From Aliihoeflea aestuarii (GTDB lineage Bacteria > Pseudomonadota > Alphaproteobacteria > Rhizobiales > Rhizobiaceae), in NCBI RefSeq assembly GCF_024105665.1, contig NZ_JAAAMK010000005.1:62001-126000 (forward strand): DNA of 64,000 bases. Direction: 5' to 3'. This document shows positions 55,665 to 64,000 of the stretch, in pieces. Made by a program: the position numbers and the translations under genes. Position 1 is the first letter of the stretch. Each line of letters starts with the position of its first letter. The notes beneath the pieces are model-generated. The model was not told the DNA's origin and searched no databases. It saw only the letters and a program-made list of their open reading frames with translations.

Positions 55665-56591
55665 ATGACATTCAATACGGAAACGACGGGCGTCTATCCG
55701 ATAGCGCCGACGCCCTTTCTGCCCGACGGCGGCGTGGATTATGATTCACTCGACAGGCTGATCGATTTTTATCGCGAATGCGGTTCTTCGGGGGTGACGA
55801 TCCTCGGGATCATGGGCGAGGCGGCCAAGCTGGAACCCGAGGAATCGCGCGAGATCGCACGTCGTGTCATATCCCGGGCGGGAATGCCGGTCGTCGTCGG
55901 CGTCTCGGCGCCCGGCTTCGCCGCCATGCGCGCCCTGGCCAGGGATGCGATGGATTTCGGCGCGGCCGGGGTCATGGTCGCTCCGGCTCCCCATTTGCGC
56001 ACGGATGAGCAGATACTGGGCTATTTCGAACAGGCGGTGGAAACCATCGGCGCCGACACGCCGTGGGCGCTTCAGGATTATCCGCTGACGCTGACGGTTC
56101 AGATGTCCGTGCCTGTCATCGCGCAGATCATGCGCGCGCATCCGTCCTGCGTGATGTTGAAGGAGGAGGACTGGCCCGGTCTCGAAAAGATCGGCGCGCT
56201 GCGTCGAATGATCAAGGAAGACAAGCTGAGACGCTTCTCGATCCTGACCGCCAACGGGGGCCTGTTCCTCGATTTCGAACCGGGGCGCGGCAGTGACGGA
56301 GCGATGACCGGCTATGCGTTTCCCGACATGCTGGTGGATTTGCACAATCTGAATGTAGCGAGAGACAGGGAGGCCGCGCACGATCTGTTCGACGCGCATC
56401 TGCCCCTTATCCGCTACGAGCAGCAGCCCGGCGTCGGTTTGGCTGTCCGCAAGCATGTCCTCATGCGTCGCGGCCTGATCGCGCATGACGGGTTGCGCAA
56501 GCCCGGCCCGAAACTCAGCGCGGCGGGGCAGGCGGAAGTGGCCTATTTGTTGCAACGGCTGGCGCGCAAGGACGAGCGGGCGGCCGTATAG
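55665..56591 (+). CDS. DapA-family aldolase/dehydratase
   Basis: 308 residues, dihydrodipicolinate synthase / N-acetylneuraminate lyase superfamily. YPIAPTPFLPDGGVDYDSL start, GIMGEAAKL (51 region) in place of GTTGE, Tyr139 in ALQDYPL and Schiff-base Lys166 in CVMLKEEDW. Not a true DapA by context: with an IlvD/Edd dehydratase and lactonase nearby it probably acts on a 2-keto-3-deoxy sugar acid. Reaction (aldol cleavage or dehydration) cannot be decided. 72 bp after the SDR gene. Confidence 0.87.
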   Translation: MTFNTETTGVYPIAPTPFLPDGGVDYDSLDRLIDFYRECGSSGVTILGIMGEAAKLEPEESREIARRVISRAGMPVVVGVSAPGFAAMRALARDAMDFGAAGVMVAPAPHLRTDEQILGYFEQAVETIGADTPWALQDYPLTLTVQMSVPVIAQIMRAHPSCVMLKEEDWPGLEKIGALRRMIKEDKLRRFSILTANGGLFLDFEPGRGSDGAMTGYAFPDMLVDLHNLNVARDREAAHDLFDAHLPLIRYEQQPGVGLAVRKHVLMRRGLIAHDGLRKPGPKLSAAGQAEVAYLLQRLARKDERAAV

Positions 56592-56605
56592 CTGATCTCC
56601 TGCCG

Positions 56606-56635
56606 AAAAGCGGCGCGCCGCCGAGCGCGCCGCTT
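56606..56635. terminator. Bidirectional terminator hairpin
   Basis: 11-bp stem AAAGCGGCGCG/CGCGCCGCTTT with an 8-nt loop between the convergent DapA-family and amidohydrolase genes; A/T ends of the stem give short T-runs on both strands. Confidence 0.75.
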
Positions 56636-57463
56636 TCAGGAAAAACCGTAGAGCCTCGCAGGGTTGCGAACGAAGATTTGATGCTGGATTTCCTCATCGG
56701 TCTCGCTCAGCGTCAGAAGCAATGCGGGGTCGGTATCCCCCGGCATGTGGTCGTATAATTCGGTGTGGGGCCAGTCGGTCGCCCACAGCAGGCGGTCGGG
56801 TCTGCATCGGAGAAGCTTTTCGATGTGGCCATGAAGGTCGCTATACGCATCCGCGCCGCTCGTTATGCGGCTCAGATGATAGGGCGCGGAGAGCTTGATC
56901 CACAAGTTGCCGGCTTCCAGAAGGCGCAGCATGCCGGCAAATGGCTCGCCCTCGGGCTGAACATCCGGGCTCAGGAACCCGATGTGATCCAGCACGACCG
57001 GTATTGGCGAGCGCGCGACGAGCGAGGCCAGTTGCGCATCCTCCAGAAAAATCGCCTGAAGCTGGATGTGCCAGCCGAAAGGCGCGATCCGACCGGCCAG
57101 TTCCGCCATGTCCTGCAAGGTCAGTCCGCCGGGATTGCGGCGATTGATCCTGACACCGCGAATACCGGCCCGATCGAGCGCTGCGATCTCGCCATCGGCG
57201 ATCGATGGCTCGACGACGACGACGCCGCGCAGTCTGTCGGGCGCCAGCGCCAGTGTTTCCAAAAGCAGGCGGTTGTCGGTTCCGTAAACGCTCGGCTGAA
57301 CGAGAACCGCCCGGTCGATGCCGAGCGCATTCATGACAGCGCGGTACTGTGTCCAGCCGACCGGATTCGGCGTGTAGTTCCTGAGCGGGGATAGAGGGTA
57401 CGCCTCTTCCGGGCCGAACACATGCATATGCGTGTCGCAACTGCCGGCGGGCAAAATCCGCAC
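56636..57463 (-). CDS. COG3618-type amidohydrolase, sugar lactonase candidate
   Basis: About 275 residues from GTG 57463 (start RILPAGSCDTHMHVFG); TTG 57562 is a possible longer start overlapping the dehydratase gene. TIM-barrel metallohydrolase: CDTHMHVF metal His pair, AVLVQPSVYGTDN, VVVEPSIAD, VRINRRNPGG, LDHIGF near 170 and WATDWPHTE (Asp ligand) near 235. Family members open 2-pyrone-4,6-dicarboxylate, rhamnonolactone or fuconolactone. Context with dehydratase and sugar importer supports a sugar lactone. Confidence 0.85.
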   Translation of the reverse strand: MRILPAGSCDTHMHVFGPEEAYPLSPLRNYTPNPVGWTQYRAVMNALGIDRAVLVQPSVYGTDNRLLLETLALAPDRLRGVVVVEPSIADGEIAALDRAGIRGVRINRRNPGGLTLQDMAELAGRIAPFGWHIQLQAIFLEDAQLASLVARSPIPVVLDHIGFLSPDVQPEGEPFAGMLRLLEAGNLWIKLSAPYHLSRITSGADAYSDLHGHIEKLLRCRPDRLLWATDWPHTELYDHMPGDTDPALLLTLSETDEEIQHQIFVRNPARLYGFS

Positions 57464-57516
57464 CGAAGCGACATCGCTGGTCGGTCTTGGTGGAAGACAC
57501 AGTCGCGGCGACGCGG

Positions 57517-59229
57517 TCAAGGCTTCGATCCCGGCTTGCGCCGCAGGAAGTCGAAATCGCAACCCTCATCCGCCTGAAGCACGTTCTCGACGAACAGCCG
57601 GGCATAGCCCCGCTCGGGAATGACGGCGTTTGCCTGTTCGCCCAGCCCCGCGCGGCGCCTCGAAAGTTCCTCTTCCTCAACCAGGAGATCCAGTCTCCGG
57701 GCCTCGGCGTCGAGGCGGATGAGATCGCCCGTTTGTGCGAGGGCGAGCGGGCCGCCGGCTGCCGATTCCGGAGTGATGTGCAGAACGATGGTGCCGAAGG
57801 CGGTTCCGCTCATGCGTGCGTCGGAGATGCGTACCATGTCCTTGACGCCCTGGCGGGCGAGCTTCTTCGGGATCGGGAGATAGCCGGCTTCCGGCATGCC
57901 GGGCGCGCCTTTCGGTCCCGCGTTTCGCAGGACCAGCACGTCATCGGCGGCGACATCGAGGGCCGGATCGTCGATGCGCTCGGCCATGTCGGCGACCGAA
58001 TCGAACACGACCGCCCGGCCGGTATGGCTCAGGAGGTGCGGGCTCGCCGCCGCCTGCTTCAAAATGGCCCCGCCGGGGGCGAGGTTGCCCCGCAGCACGA
58101 CCATGGAACCCAGCGCCTTGATCGGGGCGGCAGGAGAACGGATGACCGTCTGGCCGGGAACATCCTCGGCAGTCGCCACGACATCGCGCAGCGCGCCGCC
58201 GGATATGGTCGGCGTGTCGAGATCGATAAGGTCGCCAAGTTGCCGGAGCAATTTGGGGACGCCGCCGGCATGATGAAAATGCTCCATATAGTGCTGCCCC
58301 GACGGCTTGAGATCCACGAGCACGGGAACGAGGCGGCCGATTTCGTCGAGTTCGTCCAGGGACAGGGCATGGTCGGTGCGCCCCGCAATGGCGGACAGGT
58401 GGATGATGCCGTTCGTCGAGCCGCCGATCGCCTGCATGACGACCATGGCATTGCGGAAGGATCGCGGGGTGAGCAACTCGCTTGGGCGGGGACCACCCGT
58501 AACGGCCATTTTGGCCGCCACCTTTCCGCTCTCTTCGGCCAGGCGCACGCGTTCGGCATGGGGCGCGGGTATGGTCGCGCTCATCGGCAATGACAGCCCG
58601 AGCGTTTCGGTGATGCACGCCATGGTGCTTGCGGTGCCCATCACCATGCAGGTTCCGACCGATGGGGCGAGCCGTCCGTTGACGGTCTCGATTTCCTGTT
58701 CGTCCATTTCGCCGGCGCGATGCGCGCCCCAAAGCCGCCGGCAATCGGTGCATGCGCCGAGCACTTCGCCTCGATGGTGCCCCACGACCATCGGGCCGAC
58801 CGGAACCACGACAGTCGGCAGATCGGCGCTGGCAGCGGCCATGATCTGGGCGGGCAACGTCTTGTCGCATCCGCCGATGACCACGACGGCATCCATCGGC
58901 TGGGCACGTATCATCTCCTCGGTTTCCATCGCCATCAGGTTGCGCAGAAACATCGACGTGGGATGGGCAAAGCTTTCGTGGATCGAGATGGTGGGAAACT
59001 CCATCGGCAATGCGCCCGCCAGCATCACCCCTCGCTTCACCGCGTCGAGCAGGATCTTCGTGTTGCCGTGACAGGGGTTGTAGTCGCTATAGGTGTTGGT
59101 GATGCCGACGATGGGGCGATCGAGCGCATCGTTCGAATATCCGGCCGCCTTGATGAAAGCCTTCCTTAAAAACAGGGCGAAGCCCTCATCGCCGTAGGTG
59201 GTCAGGCCCTTCCGCAGTCCGCGTGTCAT
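57517..59229 (-). CDS. IlvD/Edd-family sugar-acid dehydratase
   Basis: 570 residues. Fe-S ligand cysteines C53 (NPCHGN), C121 (GGCDKT) and C194 (GTCMVMGTAST) are all present, as are K123 beside C121 and the C-terminal GTIVLHITPESAAGGPLALAQTGDLI motif. The ACTDCRRLW segment near 160 is typical of the pentonate/hexonate dehydratases rather than true IlvD. It would dehydrate an aldonate to a 2-keto-3-deoxy acid. First gene of a unit with the amidohydrolase, divergent from the CUT1 importer across a region with TTGTCAAT-type operators. Confidence 0.9.
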   Translation of the reverse strand: MTRGLRKGLTTYGDEGFALFLRKAFIKAAGYSNDALDRPIVGITNTYSDYNPCHGNTKILLDAVKRGVMLAGALPMEFPTISIHESFAHPTSMFLRNLMAMETEEMIRAQPMDAVVVIGGCDKTLPAQIMAAASADLPTVVVPVGPMVVGHHRGEVLGACTDCRRLWGAHRAGEMDEQEIETVNGRLAPSVGTCMVMGTASTMACITETLGLSLPMSATIPAPHAERVRLAEESGKVAAKMAVTGGPRPSELLTPRSFRNAMVVMQAIGGSTNGIIHLSAIAGRTDHALSLDELDEIGRLVPVLVDLKPSGQHYMEHFHHAGGVPKLLRQLGDLIDLDTPTISGGALRDVVATAEDVPGQTVIRSPAAPIKALGSMVVLRGNLAPGGAILKQAAASPHLLSHTGRAVVFDSVADMAERIDDPALDVAADDVLVLRNAGPKGAPGMPEAGYLPIPKKLARQGVKDMVRISDARMSGTAFGTIVLHITPESAAGGPLALAQTGDLIRLDAEARRLDLLVEEEELSRRRAGLGEQANAVIPERGYARLFVENVLQADEGCDFDFLRRKPGSKP

Positions 59230-59260
59230 CCCCGGCTCACTCCTTTATTGATCTTTCGTG

Positions 59261-59270
59261 TGTCGACAAT
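59261..59270. promoter_or_regulatory. TGTCGACAAT operator candidate (site A)
   Basis: Contains the palindrome TGTCGACA. Lies 32 bp upstream of the dehydratase start and shares the (T)GTC-ACAAT core with sites B and C. Confidence 0.45.
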
Positions 59271-59284
59271 CACCCCGGAAATTC

Positions 59285-59302
59285 ATAATTGTCAATAATT
59301 AT
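59285..59302. promoter_or_regulatory. ATAATTGTCAATAATTAT operator candidate (site B)
   Basis: Near-palindrome around TTGTCAA in the very AT-rich stretch between the dehydratase and binding-protein genes. Same core as site C. Confidence 0.55.
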
Positions 59303-59350
59303 GCTCTGAAAATGCCATTCATCAGGAGTATTTTAGAAATTTCAGTATAT

Positions 59351-59365
59351 AATATTGACAATATT
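59351..59365. promoter_or_regulatory. AATATTGACAATATT operator candidate (site C)
   Basis: Perfect 7-bp arms around one base (AATATTG-A-CAATATT), 54 bp before the binding-protein start. Probably the operator of a GntR- or LacI-type repressor encoded outside the window. Confidence 0.6.
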
Positions 59366-59418
59366 TTATCTGTGGGTTCATTCTGCGGCGCAACCAAATG
59401 CCAAGGGAGGAGTTTGGA

Positions 59419-60696
59419 ATGAGGATTATATGCAATGTGGGGCTTGGCTTAGCTTCCGCGCTGGTCATGTGCGGCGCAGCTTCGGCGCAGGTTTCCGAAA
59501 TCACGATGTGGAGCAACTGGCCTGACGAACCGGCCAAGAAGGGATGGATCGAATCCCGTGTCCAGGAGTTCGAGGCCGCCAACCAACAATGCCGGGTTAG
59601 GCTCAGCTTCATTCCCAAAGCGGATTTGTACACGCAGGCGAATTCGGCGGTTCGCACGGGACAGGCTCCCGACATCTTCTATCTCGAGCCGGATCAGCCG
59701 GAATTTCTCGCCAGCGGCTTTCTCGAGCCCCTGAACGATCATGTCGATCCCGCCGCGATCGAAGACTGGGCGATGTCGGCCTGGGAGAGCGACGGGCAAT
59801 TCTACGCCGTCCCGATCGAGGCTTACACGCTGGAGCTCTACTACAACCGTGAACTGGTGGAGCAGGTGGGCGTGAACGTTCCCGACAGCTACCGGCTGAG
59901 TGCGAGCGAGTTCACCGATCTCGTACGCAAGGGCGTCGAAGCCAACATCACCCCGATCTCGCAGGGTGTCGGCGACCGTCCGTTCCCCGGTGGGCAATTG
60001 CTGTTCGAGTCACTGCTGCGCACGCTGGGAGCCGAGGATTACGGCAGGCTTCTTGCCGGAGAGCTTTCCTTTACCGATCCGCGCGTCGAATCCGTGATGA
60101 CATGGGTCAAGGAACTGGTCGACGAAGGCGCCTATCCCAGAAGTTTTTCAACGATGCGGCTGGGCGAGTCCCATTTCTATTTCTACAACACGCCGGGCGC
60201 GCTGACATTCCCCAATCCGAGCTGGTTTTCCGGCCGGGCATTCGCATCCGCCGACCAGGGCGGTATGCGGGAAGGCTTTCCGCTCGGCATCATGAACTTT
60301 CCGGTCATGGACGATGCGGCCTGCCCGGAATGCAAAACGCTCGCCGTTGCTGGCAGCTTCGTCATGTATTCGCGCAGCCAGAACAAGGATTGCGCAGGCG
60401 CGCTGCTGAACTCCATGGCGACGGTGGAGAATGGTACCCAGTGGGTCGGAGAAGTCGCGCTTCAAAGCGGCTTGCGCCACGATCCGGAAGCCATCGACAG
60501 CCCGCACCGGGCCTATCTCGATGAACTGAATGCGCGCAACGCCGATGTCAGCTACTTCTTCGGCACGCCGCTGATGCATTACCGCGGCCGATGCGCGGAA
60601 ACCTATACCCAGATCATGAACAACGCATTTCCTGCCGGGCTGGTCAGCGTCGAGGACGCCGCCGCCAGAATGGATGCCGCCTGCTTCACCCAGTGA
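59419..60696 (+). CDS. CUT1 ABC transporter substrate-binding protein (family 1)
   Basis: 425 residues from ATG 59419 (GGGAGGAG upstream); the ATG at 59398 overlaps that site and is rejected. Signal peptide RIICNVGLGLASALVMCGAASA. Family-1 sugar-binding pattern: ITMWSNWPDEPAKKGWIESRVQEFEA, RTGQAPDIFYLEPDQPEFLASGFLEPL and FYAVPIEAYTLELYYNREL. Four cysteines in the mature part may form disulfides. Delivers a sugar or oligosaccharide to the two permeases downstream. Confidence 0.93.
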   Translation: MRIICNVGLGLASALVMCGAASAQVSEITMWSNWPDEPAKKGWIESRVQEFEAANQQCRVRLSFIPKADLYTQANSAVRTGQAPDIFYLEPDQPEFLASGFLEPLNDHVDPAAIEDWAMSAWESDGQFYAVPIEAYTLELYYNRELVEQVGVNVPDSYRLSASEFTDLVRKGVEANITPISQGVGDRPFPGGQLLFESLLRTLGAEDYGRLLAGELSFTDPRVESVMTWVKELVDEGAYPRSFSTMRLGESHFYFYNTPGALTFPNPSWFSGRAFASADQGGMREGFPLGIMNFPVMDDAACPECKTLAVAGSFVMYSRSQNKDCAGALLNSMATVENGTQWVGEVALQSGLRHDPEAIDSPHRAYLDELNARNADVSYFFGTPLMHYRGRCAETYTQIMNNAFPAGLVSVEDAAARMDAACFTQ

Positions 60697-60701
60697 ACGA
60701 G

Positions 60702-61646
60702 ATGGCGGCAGCGATTCCCTCTTCGATGGAGAAGGCCCGCGGGGCCTCCTCCAGCCTCGCCGATCCGAGGCGAGCTTCCTGGCCCGTTCTCATGGTTTTC
60801 CTTCTGCCGGGGCTCATAGTGTATGTCGGACTGACGGCATATCCGGCTTTTCGCACCATCTATGACAGCTTCTTCCTCATCGAGGGAATGAACGTCACAT
60901 TCGTGGGGCTGCAGAACTACACCCAGTTGATGGCGGATGAAACTTTCTGGATCTCGGTACGCAATACGTTGATCTGGGCCTTCATAGCGCCGTTTCTCGA
61001 TGTCGCGACGGGACTGCTGCTCGCCCTTGCGCTTTATGCCGGCGTGCCCTTTGCGCGGTTTTTCCGCGTTGCATGGTTTACGCCGGTCCTGCTTTCCTAT
61101 GTCGTCGTCGCGATCCTGTGGATGTGGATCTACAATTACGACTGGGGCGTCCTCAACGTCGTGCTGCGGGCCATAGGGCTCGGCAATCTGGCGTCTTCAT
61201 GGCTTGGCGACCCCGACCTGGCGCTGGCTTCCGTGATTGTCACGCATGCGTGGAAATGGGCCGGCTTCAATATGGTGGTTTGCCTTGCAGCCATCCATTC
61301 GCTTCCCCGCGAGGTGCTCGAAGCGTCGGAACTCGACAATTGCGGGTGGGGCGCGAAGCTTCGCTACATCATCATCCCGATGCTCAAGCCCACATTGATC
61401 AGCCTCTACATTCTCGCGTTCATCGGCAAGATGAAGGTTTTCGATCTGGTCTGGATCATGACGCAGGGCGGTCCCTTGTGGGCGACGGAGACGGTTTCGA
61501 CCTATGTCTACAAGCGCGCCTTCAACTGGAATACTTTCGATCTGGGCTATCCGTCCGCGATCGCGACGGTCTGGTTCCTCGTCGTGTGCATCTCCGTCCT
61601 TGTCCTGAACCGTATGCTCGCGTCCAAGGAAAGGCTGGAATACTGA
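60702..61646 (+). CDS. CUT1 ABC transporter permease (MalF/UgpA type)
   Basis: 314 residues from ATG 60702, 5 bp after the binding-protein stop; ATG 60726 is an alternative. Six helices after a soluble N-terminus, LMVFLLPGLIVYVGLTAYPAF first helix, and the EAA loop LEASELDNCGWGAKLRYIIIPMLKP. Pairs with the MalG-type permease next to it. Confidence 0.92.
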   Translation: MAAAIPSSMEKARGASSSLADPRRASWPVLMVFLLPGLIVYVGLTAYPAFRTIYDSFFLIEGMNVTFVGLQNYTQLMADETFWISVRNTLIWAFIAPFLDVATGLLLALALYAGVPFARFFRVAWFTPVLLSYVVVAILWMWIYNYDWGVLNVVLRAIGLGNLASSWLGDPDLALASVIVTHAWKWAGFNMVVCLAAIHSLPREVLEASELDNCGWGAKLRYIIIPMLKPTLISLYILAFIGKMKVFDLVWIMTQGGPLWATETVSTYVYKRAFNWNTFDLGYPSAIATVWFLVVCISVLVLNRMLASKERLEY

Positions 61647-61647
61647 C

Positions 61648-62508
61648 ATGACTTCGAACGCAGCGATCGTCGGGGGGCAGCGGCCGCTCCCCCGCTTTTT
61701 CGGACGCGGAAGCCTTGCCCTCGTTCTGGGGCTCTACACCGTCTACACGCTGGGCCCCTTCCTCTGGCTCGCCACCATGTCGGTGCGAAGCACGGCCGAA
61801 ATCAGCGCCGATCCGTATGGTTGGCCGGAAACCTTCCGCTGGGGCCAGTTCTATTCGGCCTGGGTCGACGCCAATTTCGCATCCTATTTCCTGAATTCCA
61901 CGATCGTCGTGGTCGGTGCGGTCGTGATCGTGACGCTCATCGGCGCCGCCGCCGCCCATGCCCTTGCCCGTTACAGGTTTCGGGGAAACAGGCTCATCTA
62001 TGCGATCTTGTTTTCGTCGATCATCTTTCCCCCGCAGATCACCCTGATCTCGCTCTATCAGATACTGGTCGACTACAACCTCTACAACAGCCTGCTCGGA
62101 CTGACCCTCGTCTACATCTCGTTGCAACTTCCGTTGACGGTCTATCTGCTCGAAGGGTTCTTCGCGCGCATTCCCCAGGATCTGTTCGATGCCGCGAAGA
62201 TGGACGGCTATGGCGATCTGGAGATCTTTTGGCGCATCGTCCTGCCCGTCGGCATGCCGGCGATAGCCACGACGCTGATCCTCAACTTCATTCAATTGTG
62301 GAACGAGTTCCTGTTCGCCGTTGTGCTCGTGACCGACCCCGACAAGCGCACGCTGCCGATCGGCCTGCGTGCGTTCATGGGCGATAATTTCCAGGACATC
62401 GGCATGATCGCGGCGGGTGTGATGGTGTCCGTCATCCCGGTGATCGTCGCCTACATGTTCTTCTCCGAAAAGCTCATCCGCGGCATGACAGCCGGCGCCA
62501 TTAAATGA
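61648..62508 (+). CDS. CUT1 ABC transporter permease (MalG/UgpE type)
   Basis: 286 residues, six helices, VYTLGPFLWLATMSVRSTAEI N-terminus and EAA loop DLFDAAKMDGYGDLEIFWRIVLPVGMPAI, ending with the WNEFLFAVVL helix region. Starts 1 bp after the preceding stop. Confidence 0.94.
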   Translation: MTSNAAIVGGQRPLPRFFGRGSLALVLGLYTVYTLGPFLWLATMSVRSTAEISADPYGWPETFRWGQFYSAWVDANFASYFLNSTIVVVGAVVIVTLIGAAAAHALARYRFRGNRLIYAILFSSIIFPPQITLISLYQILVDYNLYNSLLGLTLVYISLQLPLTVYLLEGFFARIPQDLFDAAKMDGYGDLEIFWRIVLPVGMPAIATTLILNFIQLWNEFLFAVVLVTDPDKRTLPIGLRAFMGDNFQDIGMIAAGVMVSVIPVIVAYMFFSEKLIRGMTAGAIK

Positions 62509-62515
62509 GGCAGAC

Positions 62516-63669
<1,154 letters not shown>

Positions 63670-63673
<4 letters not shown>

Positions 63674-64000
63674 CGCTTCGCATCGGGCTCGTCGGAGCCG
63701 GCTGGGTGACCCGGCATCATCTCGACGCATGGAAACGCCACGACGCGGAGGCGAGTGTCGTCGCCATCGCAGATCCGGTTCTGGAACGCGCGCAGGCACG
63801 GGCACAAGAGTTCGGCATAGGTGCCGTGTTCGACTGCGCGGCCGCGATGCTGGACGAGCAGGCGCTCGACGCCGTCGACATTGCCGCGCCGCGTGCGTTC
63901 CATGCCGATTTGGTGCGGCTTGCCGCCGATCGCGGCGTGCCGGTACTGTGCCAAAAACCACTGGCCCCGACATTGGCCGAGGCACAGAAACTGGTGCGTG
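63670..64000 (+). CDS. Gfo/Idh/MocA family oxidoreductase (partial)
   Basis: The first 110 codons of a gene cut by the right edge, starting at GTG 63670 and overlapping the ATPase stop by 4 nt. LRIGLVGAGWVTRHHLDAW dinucleotide motif, VVAIADPVLERAQARAQEFG, and the EKP-like motif as CQKPLAPTLAEA. An NAD(P)-dependent sugar dehydrogenase of the importer operon, probably the first oxidation step. Confidence 0.9.

Noticed and set aside
55665-56591. True dihydrodipicolinate synthase (lysine synthesis)
   Set aside because: The GTTGE motif is changed to GIMGE and the gene lies in a sugar-acid catabolic cluster; family only, not DapA function.
57517-59229. Dihydroxy-acid dehydratase of branched-chain amino acid synthesis (ilvD)
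   Set aside because: The ACTDCRRLW segment and the catabolic neighbourhood fit the sugar-acid dehydratase branch of the family better.

Overview
The window is GC-rich, densely packed chromosomal DNA of an alphaproteobacterium, most likely a member of the Hyphomicrobiales (Rhizobiales). The grounds are codon use, an Atu4866-family protein, the many ABC and TRAP uptake systems, and the composition of the thi and liv operons. I see no rRNA, tRNA, CRISPR, insertion sequence or phage gene. The content is mostly catabolic: transporter-plus-enzyme clusters, each with its own regulator.

Layout. (1) 1-13117: a hydantoin/oxoproline-type cluster. One minus-strand operon runs Asp/Glu/hydantoin racemase, dipeptide-type ABC transporter, quinone-oxidoreductase-like protein, HyuB, HyuA (cut by the window edge). 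Divergent from it are an IclR regulator and a cytosolic M28-like hydrolase with an altered active-site motif. A 32-bp element (26 identical positions) lies immediately before both transcription units. (2) 13173-20553: regulators (two LysR, one AraC) each next to small oxidoreductase or hydrolase genes; one SDR gene carries a 1-nt frameshift. (3) 20879-36681: a two-armed cluster that matches the D-apionate (branched plant-sugar acid) catabolic families. It holds an RbsABC-like ABC importer whose ATPase and one permease are fused, a DUF1537 kinase (OiaK-like), a lactonase (ApnL-like), two D-apionate oxidoisomerase paralogues (ApnO-like), an FCD-GntR regulator, a RuBisCO-like protein, a full TRAP transporter and a TIM-barrel decarboxylase candidate (OiaC-like). 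Five copies of one element, TGRTATRATGA, sit at promoter positions in front of all the enzyme and transporter operons, each in the orientation of the gene it precedes. (4) 36757-42241: thiamine synthesis (thiD facing thiC-thiO-thiS-thiG-thiE), each side led by a TPP riboswitch. (5) 42304-49184: a branched-chain-type ABC transporter (livGHMKF) with an acyl-CoA ligase. (6) 49335-53804: an NmrA-like oxidoreductase with a divergent LysR, small unknowns, and a secreted HEAT-repeat protein interrupted by one in-frame stop. (7) 53856-64000: a sugar-acid cluster with SDR, DapA-family aldolase, COG3618 lactonase-type amidohydrolase, IlvD/Edd dehydratase, CUT1 ABC sugar importer and a truncated Gfo/Idh/MocA dehydrogenase. 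Together these suggest a non-phosphorylative oxidation, lactone hydrolysis, dehydration and aldol cleavage route.

Region 3 is the best candidate for something new: two importers, two oxidoisomerases and two alternative ways to process 3-oxo-isoapionate appear to sit under one regulator. Functions there rest on family recognition and on my memory of the published D-apiose pathways; the exact substrates of the second arm are not established.
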